Assembly (NCBI GenBank): GCA_036023115.1
Contig: JAYKKT010000041.1
Coordinates: 5,940,501 to 6,004,500, forward strand
Reading direction: 5' to 3'
DNA: 64,000 nt
From: Brasenia schreberi
Lineage: Eukaryota; Streptophyta; Magnoliopsida; Nymphaeales; Cabombaceae
In this document: in pieces, positions 1 to 10,803 of the stretch
Position numbering within the stretch: position 1 is the stretch's first letter
Layout: each line of letters starts with the position of its first letter
Program-made: the position numbers and the translations under genes
Notes under the pieces: model-generated
Told to the model about the DNA's origin: nothing
Databases searched by the model: none
What the model saw: the letters and a program-made list of their open reading frames with translations, nothing else

Positions 1-164
1 TGAAGAAAAAGCCAAAACGATGAAAATCAAGAAAAACGGAGTCTAGAATGGCGAGACGGAGTCCGGACAACAAAGTTGGGGAAAACCCAACACTAGACGG
101 AGCGCTGATGAAAACAGTGCCCGCACAGATCGTTCACCTCGAGAAGCCAAGAAGGACTGTCCAA

Positions 165-470
165 AGAAATTTTGATTTGGATCTGGACCATAAATATCCA
201 GATCCAAATCCATGTAATGAATAGTGTTTGGATTTGGCCAATCCAAATAGTGTTTGGGTTGATCCAAATAGTGTTTGGATTTGGATTAGATCCAAATAGT
301 ATTTGGATTAGATCGGATCTGGACCAAAATATCCAGATTTGTATCCATAAAAATATTGGGTTTGGATCAGATACGGATCTCAAAATATTCGAGATCCAAT
401 ATCCAGATCCAAATAGTGTTTGGATTTGGGTATGGATCCAAACCCAAACCCAAACCCAAATCTAAGACCC
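165..470 (+). repeat. Self-complementary ATCCAAAT/ATTTGGAT array in the LTR
   Basis: About 300 bp are built from short words such as GATCCAAATAGTGTTTGGAT, in which ATCCAAA and TTTGGAT face each other around a short loop. The array lies directly upstream of the TATA box and recurs at 7045-7345 in the other LTR. A shorter, diverged version is at 11280-11395 in Element 2. Its low complexity produces open frames on both strands that are not genes. A transcription-factor-binding or hairpin-forming role is an inference. Confidence 0.75.
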
Positions 471-482
471 ACCTCAAGTCTC

Positions 483-490
483 TATAAATA
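483..490 (+). promoter_or_regulatory. LTR TATA box
   Basis: TATAAATA sits inside a near-palindrome (CACCTC...TATAAATA...GAGGTG) in the 5' LTR of Element 1. The same site is at 7364-7371 in the 3' LTR. It is the best core-promoter candidate, placing the transcript start near 515. The long C-rich leader follows it. Confidence 0.7.
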
Positions 491-1318
491 GAGGTGAGGG
501 GGTCCATGCAAATATTTGGGAGGAGAGAGAGGGAGTGATAGACCTAGCCATGTGGGTCATTGGGTGAGGTGGGTTCAAGCCATGTGGGCTATGTGGGTCT
601 AGACTAAGGTGCTGCAACCAAGGTGGGCTGGATCAAGTGGCTGCAACCAAGCTTGGACATGGGCTGGACCGACTCCAAGAGGTAAGCCTAACCTAACCTA
701 GCCATTCTCTCTACACCCCTCTAAACCTAACCCAACCTAGCCTAGGCTCGAACCTACCTAACCCCAACTGGATCTAACCCCAACTGAACCTAACCCTAAC
801 TAAACCTAGCCCTAACCCAGCCTAGGTTCGACCAAACCTAACCCTAGACTCGAACCGACCTAAATCCAACCAGACCGCGCCCTGCACGTCACCCGAACCC
901 CCTACTGCGCGCCCCGCTCCCTGTCCGCGCGCCCTGACGCCATCCCCCACCCCTCAGCACCCTACCGCCCCTTTAGCGCCAGAACCGCCCTCAGCGCCCT
1001 GTCGCCCCTTTAGCGCCAGAATGCCCCTCAACGCCCTGCCGTCCCTTTAGCGCCAGGCCACCCGACTGCCGCGCCAGTCACCCACCGGCCGCGCCAGCCA
1101 CCCGACTGCTCCCTGCCGACCTGACATGCACCCTGGCCGTGACCTGCACCCTAGGACAAACCCTAAACAGCCCCCGTCTTGGCCGAACCTTAGTTCCCCT
1201 AAGACCCTAACCGTGCCCCATAGAACCTCCCTCAAAGCCACTTAGGATAACCCCTCTTGGCTGCCCAAGGTGAACCGTGAGCCCACGTACAAGCAAGTTG
1301 AATATGGACCAGCTATTT

Positions 1319-1325
1319 GTAAGTG
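1319..1325 (+). promoter_or_regulatory. Conserved splice-donor-like site in the LTR leader
   Basis: GTAAGTG follows the segment GGACCAGCTATTT. The same site is at 8237-8243 in the 3' LTR and at 12752-12758 in Element 2. Element 3 has GTAAG at the equivalent place (53100 to 53096 and 63280 to 63276, minus strand). Each is followed within about 100 nt by the same block (GGGGTTGTA..AA..GGAG, then TCTCCCCC and TTGTAATA). With the acceptor-like TACTTAG at 2711-2717 it would define an intron of about 1.4 kb. Splicing is inferred. Confidence 0.45.
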
Positions 1326-1439
1326 TCTAAACTTGGTCTATTACATTAATTTGCTTTATATTCAATTAAATTTTGATATGGGGTTGTAGTAAAGGAGGTC
1401 TCCCCCCGATTGTAATAACGTGGTTTGACACACCCACAC

Positions 1440-1990
1440 ACACGTGCACTTGAGCCTTTCTGCTCTTAGTCGCACACTTTTGCATACACACACGGGCCTA
1501 ACCAGCCCTTAAGATATAGTTGTATTTATATATTTTAAGTCGCAGGGGTTTTTAATTAAGTCGTGTGTGTTGTCTTTACATTCTCCACACGCACACACAT
1601 TGAGCTTTTGCTCTTACTCCCAAGACCTTAGTCAAGGCCTATTGCAGTTATATTTGGGTTTCATTTATGTCGTGTGCGTAGTACTTCAATTCTACACTCA
1701 CACACATTGAGCTTTCGCTCTTACTCCCAAGACCTTAGTTAAGGCCATACTGCAATTTATATTTGGGTTTCATTTCATGTCGTGTGTGTAGTACTTCAAT
1801 TCTCGCACACACCCACACTGAGCCTTCGCTCTTATTTGCAAGACCCAAGTAAGGGCCCATATATATATTATATACGTACTTCCCTTTTGCAATTTCCCTT
1901 CGGCAATTTACATTACAAGTCATTTCCCTTCGGCAATTTCCATTACAAGTCATTTCCCTTCTGCATTGTCTTTCAATTCGGGTTTTCCCT
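1440..1990 (+). repeat. ~110-bp tandem repeats with a GAGC-GCTC mini-hairpin, plus short TTCCCTTC repeats
   Basis: Units with TGAGC(C/T)TT(T/C)..GCTCTTA begin near 1451, 1601, 1708 and 1819, separated by text such as CCCAAGACCTTAGT and TATATTTGGGTTTCATT. GAGC and GCTC can pair around a TTTC or CTTC loop. From 1880 to 1960 a ~30-bp unit with TTCCCTTCGGCAATTT recurs. The same array is at 8370-8900 in the 3' LTR. Confidence 0.8.
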
Positions 1991-2413
1991 TTTGAGTTGC
2001 GTGAGTTTGCATTGCATATACGCCATACCATGAGTTAGGACGCATATTGCATCAAAGCAAACCCCATACTCCCGCTCAAAATCGCCACATTTTAGTGGAG
2101 TGTTCATAACACACACCTAGGTGGCCCGAAAAGGGATAAAAAGAAAGACATAGGCACGTGAAATAAAATATGAAAATCATACAAAAACAACCCGAATCAA
2201 TCGTGCAAACATGCCAAGACTTAGGCTATTTTGATGCACGCATATCGTGCTTAAGCAGATTAAAATTTGAAAGACTTAGGGTCGTCCAACCCTTATAAAA
2301 TCAAAATCGCCCAAATGCATGGTTTTCAAAAGGTTTTAAAACACTTCTTCGTTTAAAATATATTTTGAGTTAAACTTATTTCAAAACGAAGTCTCTAAGC
2401 GTACAGACTGACC

Positions 2414-2431
2414 CTTGCGCATCGGTGCAAG
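2414..2431 (+). other. U5 hairpin with ATCG loop
   Basis: CTTGCGC-ATCG-GTGCAAG can form a 7-bp stem with one G-T pair. Equivalents are at 9348-9365, 13789-13806 (Element 2, with one mismatch), and in Element 3 at 52028-52045 and 62207-62224 (minus strand), where CTTGAGC-ATCG-GCTCAAG pairs perfectly. The fifth pair changes from C-G to A-T between families, which supports RNA structure. Flanking CAGACTGACC and GGTCTG can extend the helix. Confidence 0.55.
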
Positions 2432-2505
2432 AAGGTCTGCGACGTAAAAATCCCGCTTACCTACAATCGCCTTTCAAAAGTCAGATTATTTTCAAAACAT
2501 ACTTT

Positions 2506-2535
2506 GCTAGTTAAAGTAAACTAGCTGGCACGCCC
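2506..2535 (+). other. Hairpin followed by partial primer-binding-site copy in U5
   Basis: An imperfect inverted repeat with arms GCTAGTT and AACTAGC spans 2506-2525. It is followed immediately by TGGCACGCCC (2526-2535), which repeats the start of the primer-binding site found about 88 nt downstream. The order is the same in Elements 2 and 3. It could be an auxiliary primer contact; this is inference. Confidence 0.5.
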
Positions 2536-2613
2536 ATAAAGCGAAGTAGATTGCGAAAAGGTTCACTTCAGGCCTAAGAACCCGTAAGTGAAAATTTTCA
2601 GTATCTACAGAAT

Positions 2614-2631
2614 TGGCACACCCGGTGGGAC
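2614..2631 (+). promoter_or_regulatory. Primer-binding site
   Basis: TGGCACACCCGGTGGGAC begins 4 nt after the LTR end, the standard position for a tRNA primer site; TGG pairs with the tRNA CCA end. Elements 2 and 3 read TGGCACGCCCGGTGGGA, so this copy has one change at base 7. The primer tRNA is not identified; Ogre-type elements are known to use tRNA-Arg. Confidence 0.75.
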
Positions 2632-2726
2632 CCGGGACTTAAGCAGACTTCAAACAAACGAGTTATACTCAAATTTTCGAAAAAAAGAGTGTTTTTCCAA
2701 AAATCGTGCATACTTAGGAGAATTGC

Positions 2727-3338
2727 ATGAAAATGGATAGAAAGCTACAAAAATCTTCGTTGAGTAAACTAAAAGAGGCTTTCAAATCAGATAAAGCCCA
2801 AAAAGAGCTCGATGAGATTGAAAAGATATTTCAAAAGATGGATGCTTTAAGCAAGGAGCTTAAAGCCCATCGAACACATAGATGCTCTTATAGGGCACAT
2901 ACAGATCATGAATTGAAAACCGATCTCAAACTCAACGAAGGATTGGAGATTAGAGACAAATCCCGGCAAAGGGATAAGTCATCCACTCCTATAGCTTCAA
3001 GCTTTTTAAAATCCATAGAAAAACCAAAAAAAGATTTTTCTATTTCAAAACACCAAAAAAATCTTGAAAATTTGGAAAAAGACAAAAAAATTGAAAAACA
3101 AAATTTTGGAATTTCAAAAACTTCAAGTAAAAGTCCTAAGTCTAGGCACACACATACAGTGGGACATGAAGTCCACACCCTACAAAGGAACGAGAGTGAA
3201 AAACAGGAAGGTTTCGAAAGGAAACGCCTCGTAAAACACCGGGGGCTCAAAACAGAGTTACCCGAGAAATCGACTTGCTCTCACCCTGAAAAGGTAGACA
3301 AGCCACAAAGAGGTATGCCTGAAACCCATCCTTCTTAA
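2727..3338 (+). pseudogene. Gag N-terminal remnant, Element 1
   Basis: A 203-codon frame starts with ATG ten bases after an acceptor-like TACTTAG. Its start, with DEIEKIFQKMDALSKELK, resembles the Gag N-terminus of Element 2 (DEIEDLRREFEAKIDALSQE), a probable coiled coil. The capsid-like core (WFPLSLKG...) and zinc knuckle are missing. From about residue 90 the text is lysine-rich (KPKKDF, ENLEKDKKIEKQ), like the linker before RT in Elements 2 and 3. The frame stops before the protease segment. It is not a functional Gag on its own. Confidence 0.65.
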
Positions 3339-3371
3339 GACTCTCTTCTTCATATAGGGTCATCAGATGCA

Positions 3372-4133
3372 TTGGATAACCCCTTTGTACACACAAACCC
3401 ACAAACTGTGCCAAAATTTGAGGATCTTCAAGGTGCGCCAACTGTCGCGCACCATTCAAAGGAATTTCAAAAACAAAAAGAAGTTCCGAAAATGGTAGAC
3501 ATGGAGACCCCTAATGCATGCATCGACATCTTAGGAACTCATAACCCTACCATAGAAAAACTCACTTCTTCTAGCCTAGTCTTGTACCCTAGAACCAAGA
3601 CTATGGCTTTGAAACCAAAAAATCAATCCCTAGGGGCACCACGAGTTGAACCTAGGGACCAAGTCAAAAACTTCAAGGGACCTTGCATTGCTCCCCTTGA
3701 AGTAAATTTCTCCCAAAATGGGGTATGGAACCATAAGTTTTCCATAACCCTGCTATGTCCAAAACTCCTCAAGGAACAAAGCTTGGCTTTGCTCGAGGAC
3801 AAAGTCTCCCAAAACAGGGATGTATGGAAGCCCAAGTCTTCCATCACCCCTGAATCCAAATTCCCGATATCCAAAAGGGTATATATCCCTGACATGGACG
3901 ATAACATGTTCCAAGACCATGATTTATACCAAAACTTTTCGAAAAGTAAAAAGTCTTGGAACATGATTCTGAATATGGGATATAAACCCTACGCGGGCCT
4001 GGGAACCCGAAATCAAGGTAGGCTTGAACCTGTCCTACCTAGAACCAATAGAGAACGATATGGACTAGGCTACAGCCCACCCATACCCCAAGAGCCGCCA
4101 CCTAAGACCATCTGGGCCAAGGGTGCATTGTAG
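3372..4133 (+). pseudogene. Gag-Pro C-terminal remnant with G-patch-like segment, Element 1
   Basis: A 253-codon frame whose last ~85 residues match the end of the Gag-Pro proteins of Elements 2 and 3: MDDNMFQDHDLYQNFSKSKK, then WNMILNMGYKPYAGLG...QGRLEP. The glycine pattern resembles a G-patch, a nucleic-acid-binding module known after retroviral proteases. The protease core with its catalytic Asp is absent. The earlier part of the frame holds repeated segments around SQNGVWNHKFSI and SQNRDVWKPKSSI, which suggests internal duplication. Confidence 0.7.
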
Positions 4134-4189
4134 AACCTCTAAAACTGAAACCCATGTCTTAGACCTATCTGATTAGAGTCTGATTCATG

Positions 4190-5240
4190 AATGTTTTCTT
4201 TGAAGGTTCAATGGAAGATCCCTACTTTTGAAAAAGACCAAAAAAATTGAAAACTCTCAAAATCTCAAAAACATTTGGAAAAACAAAAATTCCAAAAAGA
4301 AATTTTGTTTCAAAAGCCTTTGGCCATGTACAAAGCCCATTTTCGAAAAATTGTAAAAATGCTTTCGAAAATTGTATATACTCCCTGAACCCAAGTATCC
4401 AAAAGCTGATCTTGCCCACCCTTTTGCCTAGAGCTTTTTCAAAAAATAAAAAGCTCGAGAATCACCAAAGCAAGGAGGGATAAACACCTCCAAGCTTCCC
4501 GAACTTTGCAAAATCCTTAACTTATGGAAAATTGGGGATTTTTAGAAATAAGTTAACCCATAGTGTGTGCATAAGCATCATTCATTACACTTTGAAATCA
4601 TTCATATGCATCGAGTCTAGACATCATTCTAGAAATCGAATTCAGGGTTTTGCAAAACCAAAGGGGCAATAAGAGTCGACCCCCTAAGTATCGAGCCTTC
4701 ATAGGCATGTCTCCATACAAATCAAAACCAACACCTTTGAGGCAAATTTCAAAATGAAATGAGAATCTCGAAAAAGGGTTAGCATTTCACAAAAACCTTT
4801 CATGGCTTTGAAAAGAAAGATTTTCTTAAACTTCTGGTTTATATGAAAACCTTGATTGTGTTAGGATAAAGAACATGAATCTCACGATGAAATATGGAGA
4901 CCATGTCAAAACTAAAACCTGATGGCTATGATGATCACTTAGGGCTGGTTATGTTTCCCATCCTTGAGCAAAAAGTATCATGATCATGTTAGAAAAACCG
5001 TGGAAGTACATGGACATGAACATACCATTGTCCATCCAAAATCCTTTTGAAAAGTCATGGCCCTTCACCATATGGCCATGCGAAATTCCCATCAAGTTAG
5101 GGGCATTTTTAAACACAGCCCCTAGACACTTTCCATGGATAAGCGAATGCATCTCCTTCATGGTTTGTGAGATACATTTCATATGTTCATCGTTGCATAA
5201 AAACATGTATTTCCATTTTAAATCACATGGAGTGCATAGC
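4190..5240 (+). pseudogene. Decayed pol relics (linker, RT end, integrase N-terminus), Element 1
   Basis: No open frame remains, but alignment by eye with Elements 2 and 3 finds three relics. The first, 4190-4300, is an acceptor-like TTTTCTTTGAAG followed by ATGGAAGATCCC and the lysine-rich linker. The second, near 4640-4715, matches the RT C-terminal stretch (GFMVSQRGIEVDPSKCRAII in Element 3). The third, near 4858-5115, matches the integrase zinc finger and start of the catalytic core (DCHDHVRKCH..., then SPWPFAMW). Large parts of RT and RNase H are deleted, and indels break the rest. Confidence 0.65.
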
Positions 5241-6674
5241 ATGCATCATATCACCCCGAAGAAAGCCCAAAAAGGTGGCAATTCGAGTAGAAATGTTTCC
5301 ATGTCTTCAAAAGGCAACAAAATTAAAAATTTGTTAACATTGTGGGTAGAAATTAGCAAAACCCCAAAAATACCCGAATATTCAAAAGGGTTTATGTTAA
5401 ATTCTTTTTCAAAAAGATTTTGAAAAATCGAACTCCTTTGATTCTTGAAAGAAGGATCGAAGTAGATTGTATAACCCTGAATGGAGGAATTTATACTTTT
5501 CGAAAAGTAGAGTCTTCCAAAAAAATGAATTGGCGATATTTCAAAGAACCCTGGCTTACAAGATTAAGCTTTGTTCAAAACATCAAAATATTTTCGAATA
5601 GCAGATGCTATTAAGAAATAGGACGATCTCGTTTGAATTGAGTAACTAAAGGAAAATTGGCTGTGTTTAAAAGAAAAACAAAAAAACGAGAATGTAAAAA
5701 CTCCTCCGAAAGTGGTCTTCCCTTCATAAACAGGGAATACAAAAACTCCTCCGAAAGAGGTCTTCTCGTTTCAAAAGAAAAAGGGGATATAAAAAAACTC
5801 CTCCCAAAGAGATCTTCCCTTCATAAATAGGGAATACAAAAACTCCTCCAAAGAGCTGCTCTCCTTTAAAGAAAAGAGGGATTAATGAAAAAATACTCCC
5901 AAAGGGATACCCTCTGTGAAAAAAGAAACAAAAGCCAAAGCTCCAAAGAGTGATTTTTCGATTCTTTGCCTAAAACCACGGGATGCTTCAGAAGGGACCA
6001 TGGTATCTCTTTCCCATATCCCTACGGCTTATTCCCGAGGAAAAAGATTCAAATTTGCGAAAATCCTAAAGTACGAATAAAATCGGCTTATTTGGATTTC
6101 ATTTTGTTTGAGAACTCGACTTTGTTTTGTAGAAAATGGAACTTTGAAATGTTTTCCAAGTTTTTCTACCCAAAAACCTCTACTGAGTAGCAGGTATCGA
6201 AACCCGAATGAAGGGAAGTATGAAAAATGGAAGTCCTTTTCGATACAAGTTAAAAGGAGTTTCTTTTCAAAAAGAAATTTTCAAAAAACCCATGAATATC
6301 AAAAAAAAAAAGAAGGGTACAACCTGCTTAGAGCAAACAGTCTCAAAAGGCTCTCTCTAAAGCTCAAAAACCCAAAAAAAAACGAGAAAACATGGGTAAA
6401 AACCTGCTCGGAGCAGCCAGCCTCAAAAGGCTCTCTTCGGGTTCAAAAACCAAAAATAAAATTTTTCTCATGCATGCATTCAAAGAGTCGTTCGTGCATG
6501 ATCATACATATAGGGAAATAGCTAGGAAAAGCCTCCTTTTGCTAAAAATCCCTACCTGTGGAAAAAGAAAACAAGGTTTTTGCGAAATAAATGGTGTATT
6601 CTCGAGAAAATTTGAGAGAAAAACCAAAACGGGGTGTTTCTTCTTTGCCATTATCCAAATACATTTAGATAATG
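5241..6674 (+). other. 3' untranslated region of Element 1 with minisatellites
   Basis: No convincing gene. At 5690-5930 a unit of about 60 bp recurs about four times (AAACTCCTCCGAAAG, then GGTCTTCCCTTCATAAA with variations). At 6318-6450 a ~75-bp unit (CTGCT.GAGCA, then CTCAAAAGGCTCTCT) occurs twice. Part of this text (GAGGGATTAA, ACTCCCAAAGGGA) recurs in Element 2 near 21225-21265, between its pol stop and polypurine tract. Confidence 0.65.
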
Positions 6675-6689
6675 CCAAAGAGGGGCATC
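6675..6689 (+). promoter_or_regulatory. Polypurine tract of Element 1
   Basis: CCAAAGAGGGGCATC lies directly before the TG start of the 3' LTR. The identical sequence precedes the 3' LTR of Element 2 (21980-21994) and of Element 3 (54071-54085, minus strand). It primes plus-strand DNA synthesis. Confidence 0.8.
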
Positions 6690-9543
6690 TGTAAACACCC
6701 CAAATCTTCTATATTTCAAAAAACTCTCGAAAAAGCTCATTTGAGCCAAAACAACAACCTGTTTTAAAATATGAAAACAGGTACAAAAGGTGAAAGGAGA
6801 CCCTAGGCCCGAAGAGGATTCAAGCCCAGAGCTTCAGAAGCCACTCCCTAATAAAAAAAACAAAAGAAAGCAGAGCCCGTTCGAAGAAAACGCCAAAACG
6901 ATGAAAATCAAGAAAAATGGAGTCTAGAACGGCGAGACAGAGTCCGGACGACAAAGTTGGGGAAAACCCAGCACCAGACGGAGCGCTGATGAAGCCAGAG
7001 CTCACACAGATCGTTCGCCTCGAGAAGCCAAGAAGGACTGTCCGAAGAAATTTTGATTTGGATCTGGACCATAAATATCCATATCCAAATCCATGTAATG
7101 AATAGTGTTTGGATTTGGGCCAATCCAAATAGTGTTTGTATCGATCTAAATAGTGTTTGGATTTGGATTGGATCCAAATAGTGTTTGGATTAGATCGGAT
7201 CTAGACCAAAATATCCAGATCTGTATCCATAAAAATATTGGGTTTGGATCGGATATAGATCTCAAAATTCCGAGATCCAATATCCAGATCCAAATAGTGT
7301 TTGGATTTGGGTATGGATCCAAACCCAAACACAAACACAAATCTAAGACCCACCTCAAGTCTCTATAAATAGAGGTGAGGGGGTCCATGCAAATATTTGG
7401 GAGGAGAGAGAGGGAGTGATAGACCTAGCCATGTGGGCTCATTGGGTGAGGTGGGTTCAAGCCATGTGGGCTATGTGGGTCTAGACCAAGGGGCTGCAAC
7501 CAAGGTGGGCTGGATCAAGTGGCTGCAACCAAGCTTGGACATGGGCTGGACCGACTCTAAGAGGTAAGCCTAACCTAACCTAGCCATTCTCTTTACACCC
7601 CTCTAAACCTAACCCAACCTAGCCTAGGCTCGAACCTACCTAACCCCAACTGGACCTAACCCCAACTGAACCTAACCCTAACTAAACCTAGCCCTAACCC
7701 AGCCTAGGTTCGACCAAACATAACCCTAGACTCGAACCGACCTAAATCTAACCAGACCACGCCCTGCACGTCACCCGAACCCCCTACCGCGCCTGCCGCG
7801 TGCCCCGCTCCCTGTCCGCGCACCCTGACACCATCCCGCGCCCTGCCGCCCCTTTAGCGCCAGAACGCCCCTTAGCGCCTTGTCGCTCCTTTAGTGCCAG
7901 AACCGCCCTCAGCGCCCTGCCGCCCCTTTAGCGCCAGAATGCCCCTCAGCGCCCTGCCGTCCCTTTAGCGCCAAGCCACCTGACTGCCGCGCCAGTCACC
8001 CGTCGACCGCTCTAGCCACTCGACTGCTCCCTGTCGACCTGACATGCACCCTGGTCGTGACCTGCACCCTAGGACAGACCCTAAACAGCCCCCGTCTTAG
8101 CCGAACCTTAGTTCCCATAAGACCCTAACCGTGCCCCATAGAACCTCCCTCAAAGCCACTTAGGATAACCCATCTTGGCTGCCCAAGGTGAACCGTGAGC
8201 CCACGTACAAGCAAGTTGAACATGGACCACCTATTTGTAAGTGTCTAAACTTGGTCTATAACATTAACTTGCTTTATATTCAATTAAATTTTGATACGGG
8301 GTTGTAGTAAAGGAGCTTCATCTCCCCTCGATTGTAGTACGTGGTTTGACACACCCACACACACGTGCACTTGAGCCTTTCCGCTCTTAGTCGCATACTT
8401 TTGCATACACACACGGGCCTAACCAGCCCCTAAGATATAGTTGTATTTATATATTTTAAGTCGCGGGGGTTTTTAATTAAGTCGTGTGTGTTGTCTTTAC
8501 ATTCTCCATACGCACACACATTGAGCTTTCGCTCTTACTCCCAAGACCTTAGTCAAGGCCTATTGCAGTTATATTTGGGTTTCATTTATGTCGTGTGCGT
8601 AGTACTTCAATTTTACACTCACACACATTGAGCTTTCGCTCTTACTCCCAAGACCTTAGTTAAGGCCATACTGCAATTTATATTTGGGTTTCATTTCATG
8701 TCGTGTGTGTAGTACTTCAATTCTCGCACGCACCCACATTGAGCCTTCGCTCTTATTTGCAAGACCCAAGTAAGGGCCCATATATATATTATATACGTAC
8801 TTCCCTTTTGCAATTTCCCTTCGGCAATTTACATTACAAGTCATTTCCCTTCGGCAATTTCCCTTCGGCAATTTCCATTACAAGTCATTTCCCTTCCGCA
8901 TTGTCTTTCAATTCGGGCTTTTCCTTTGGAGTTGCATGAGTTTGCATTGCATATACGCCATACCACGAGTTAGGACGCATATTACATCAAAGCAAACCCC
9001 ATACTCCCGCTCAAAATCGCCACATTTTAGTGGAGTGTTCATAACACACACCTAGGTGGCCCGAAAAGGGATAAAAAGAAAGACATAGGCACGTGAAATA
9101 AAATCTAAAAATCATATAAAAACAACCCGAATCAATCGTGCAAACACGCCAAGACTTAGGCTATTTCGATGCACGCATATCGTGCCTAAGCAGATTAAAA
9201 TTTGAAAGACTTAGGGTCGTCCAACCCTTATAAATCAAAATCGCCCAAATGCATGGTTTTCAAAAGGTTTTAAAATACTTCTTCGTTCAAAATATATTTT
9301 GAGTTAAACTTGTTTCAAAACGAAGTCTCTAAGCATATAGACTGACCCTTGTGCATCGGTGCAAGAAGGTCTGTGACGTAAAAATCCTGCTTGCCTACAA
9401 TCGCCTTTCAAAAGTCAGATTATTTTAAAAACATACTTTGCTAATTAAAGTAAACTAGTTGGCACGCCCATAAAGCGACATAGATTGCAAAAAGGTTCAC
9501 TTCAGGCCTAAGAACCCATAAGTGAAAATTTTCGGTATCTACA
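6690..9543 (+). repeat. 3' LTR of Element 1
   Basis: 2854 bp, from TGTAAACACC to TCTACA. It repeats all the landmarks of the 5' LTR: palindromic array, TATA box at 7364-7371, donor-like site at 8237-8243, tandem repeats, hairpins at 9348-9365 and 9440-9459, and TGGCACGCCC at 9460-9469. It is followed by CTACC, the expected target-site copy if the left flank agrees. Confidence 0.9.
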
Positions 9544-10803
9544 CTACCTGGTATACCATCCACCATTTGTCAAATGTCCTATACCATCAAAGAGCGAGGA
9601 GATCTGTACCAAATAATATTTTATTCGCATGCATGTGAAGTAATAAAACATTTTAATATAGTCGGTAAGCATTCATGTATAACCATTTCAAAGTATTATA
9701 AAAGAATTTATAAACGCATGCATCAATAATCAATTAAAATTATCAAGCATGCATCCATAGAGAGAGCATATCTACCAACCTTAACCCTTAGTAAGGTCCA
9801 ATTCCTAAAATGAAAATCATCTCTAAATTACCTCAATTGCACTTTAACAAACATAAAAGTATTATTAGATTATAAACTATTCATAAATAAATCCAATGGT
9901 TCAACTCACACACAAATCACGGTCTAAACTACTCAGATTCGAGCAAAATACCCTAATTGGTTCCTAAATAAAGATTCTAGATCCAAATTCTCTATTCTAA
10001 AATCACTTAACTTGGTTCCTGAATCTTAATAAAAACAATACACTAATAAGCTACATGCAATTACAAACCTGATGCTTCAAACTGCTTCGAAAACAGACTT
10101 TGGAGCCCCCCAAAATGTCACTCAAGAAGCAGGTTAACTAGGACACGATTTGTGTCTAGCCTAACCTAAAACAATACCGATGATCTGACATGATACAACC
10201 TAAGCATTTACCAACAGCCCCCAATTTCAGATTGAATACACCGTTTTCCGGCCAACCAAGGGCCCTAACAGGAACCTGTTTCACCAGCGACCACTTGTGT
10301 TCAAAGAGCCGCCACTAAGGGGGAGGGGAGGAACACAAAAACCAAACAGGAAGAAAAACCCTTCACTTTTTTACGTGCTCTGTACTCGGTGGCACCAAGG
10401 TGCAAACCCAATCAGTATGTCCCTTTCTTCTCATTGATTGGGCCCAATATCGCCACTAATCATCAGTGTTCTAGTCGGAAAAGTGAAAAAGAAAGATAAG
10501 GCCGTTTATCTCGAAATTTTATGATGAGAAACCATGCGTTTTCCGATCACTCTTGCTCACATTCGATGAAGAACCCCTCTTCTCTCTGTCCTCTCTCTTG
10601 CATCAGGGGCACCTTGGCAATTGGGCAGGCATGCGGGTTGGGTTCGGGTCCGACCCAAAGTGCATCACGCGGACCCAAATATTGGGGTATGGATGTCTCG
10701 AATGCCCAAATGTATGAAGTAGGAAGGTATAGAAATCTGCATGCCAAGATATAGATGTACCTTCCATTTTAAAAAAAGAGAAGCAAAGCTCATGTATCAT
10801 TTT
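9544..10803 (+). other. Intergenic segment between Elements 1 and 2
   Basis: About 1.26 kb with no gene I can support. The left part is A/T-rich unique-looking DNA. From 10230 it becomes more GC-rich, with short open frames (for example 10521-10754) lacking any recognised domain. I see no paired repeats or element ends beyond the flanking LTRs. Confidence 0.6.

Larger units (their letters stand above)
1..2609 (+). repeat. 5' LTR of Element 1 (partial)
   Basis: Matches 6880-9543 along its length and ends in TCTACA directly before the 4-nt spacer and primer-binding site. By comparison with the 3' copy (2854 bp), about 240 bp of its start lies before the window. It holds, in order, a self-complementary GGAT/ATCC array, a TATA box, a C-rich G-poor tract, a GTAAGTG donor-like site, ~110-bp tandem repeats, short TTCCCTTC repeats and two hairpins. 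Confidence 0.9.
1..9543 (+). mobile_element. Element 1: degenerate Tat/Ogre-type Ty3/gypsy LTR retrotransposon (5' end outside window)
   Basis: Two long direct repeats (1-2609 and 6690-9543) flank about 4.1 kb. The 3' copy starts TG and ends CA, a primer-binding-like site follows the 5' copy, and a polypurine tract precedes the 3' copy. The internal region has a gag N-terminus, a protease C-terminal segment and unreadable RT and integrase relics; no intact RT, RNase H or integrase survives. The G-patch-like segment and the leader match Elements 2 and 3, which carry the second RNase H typical of the Tat lineage. I infer a non-autonomous, deleted relative. The two LTRs differ by many substitutions and small indels, so the insertion is old. 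A target-site duplication cannot be checked because the left end is outside. Confidence 0.88.

Noticed and set aside
172..465. 97-codon frame with repeated Ile-Trp-Ile and Gln residues, and its antisense partners
   Set aside because: It is produced by the low-complexity ATCCAAAT array in the LTR and is open on both strands.
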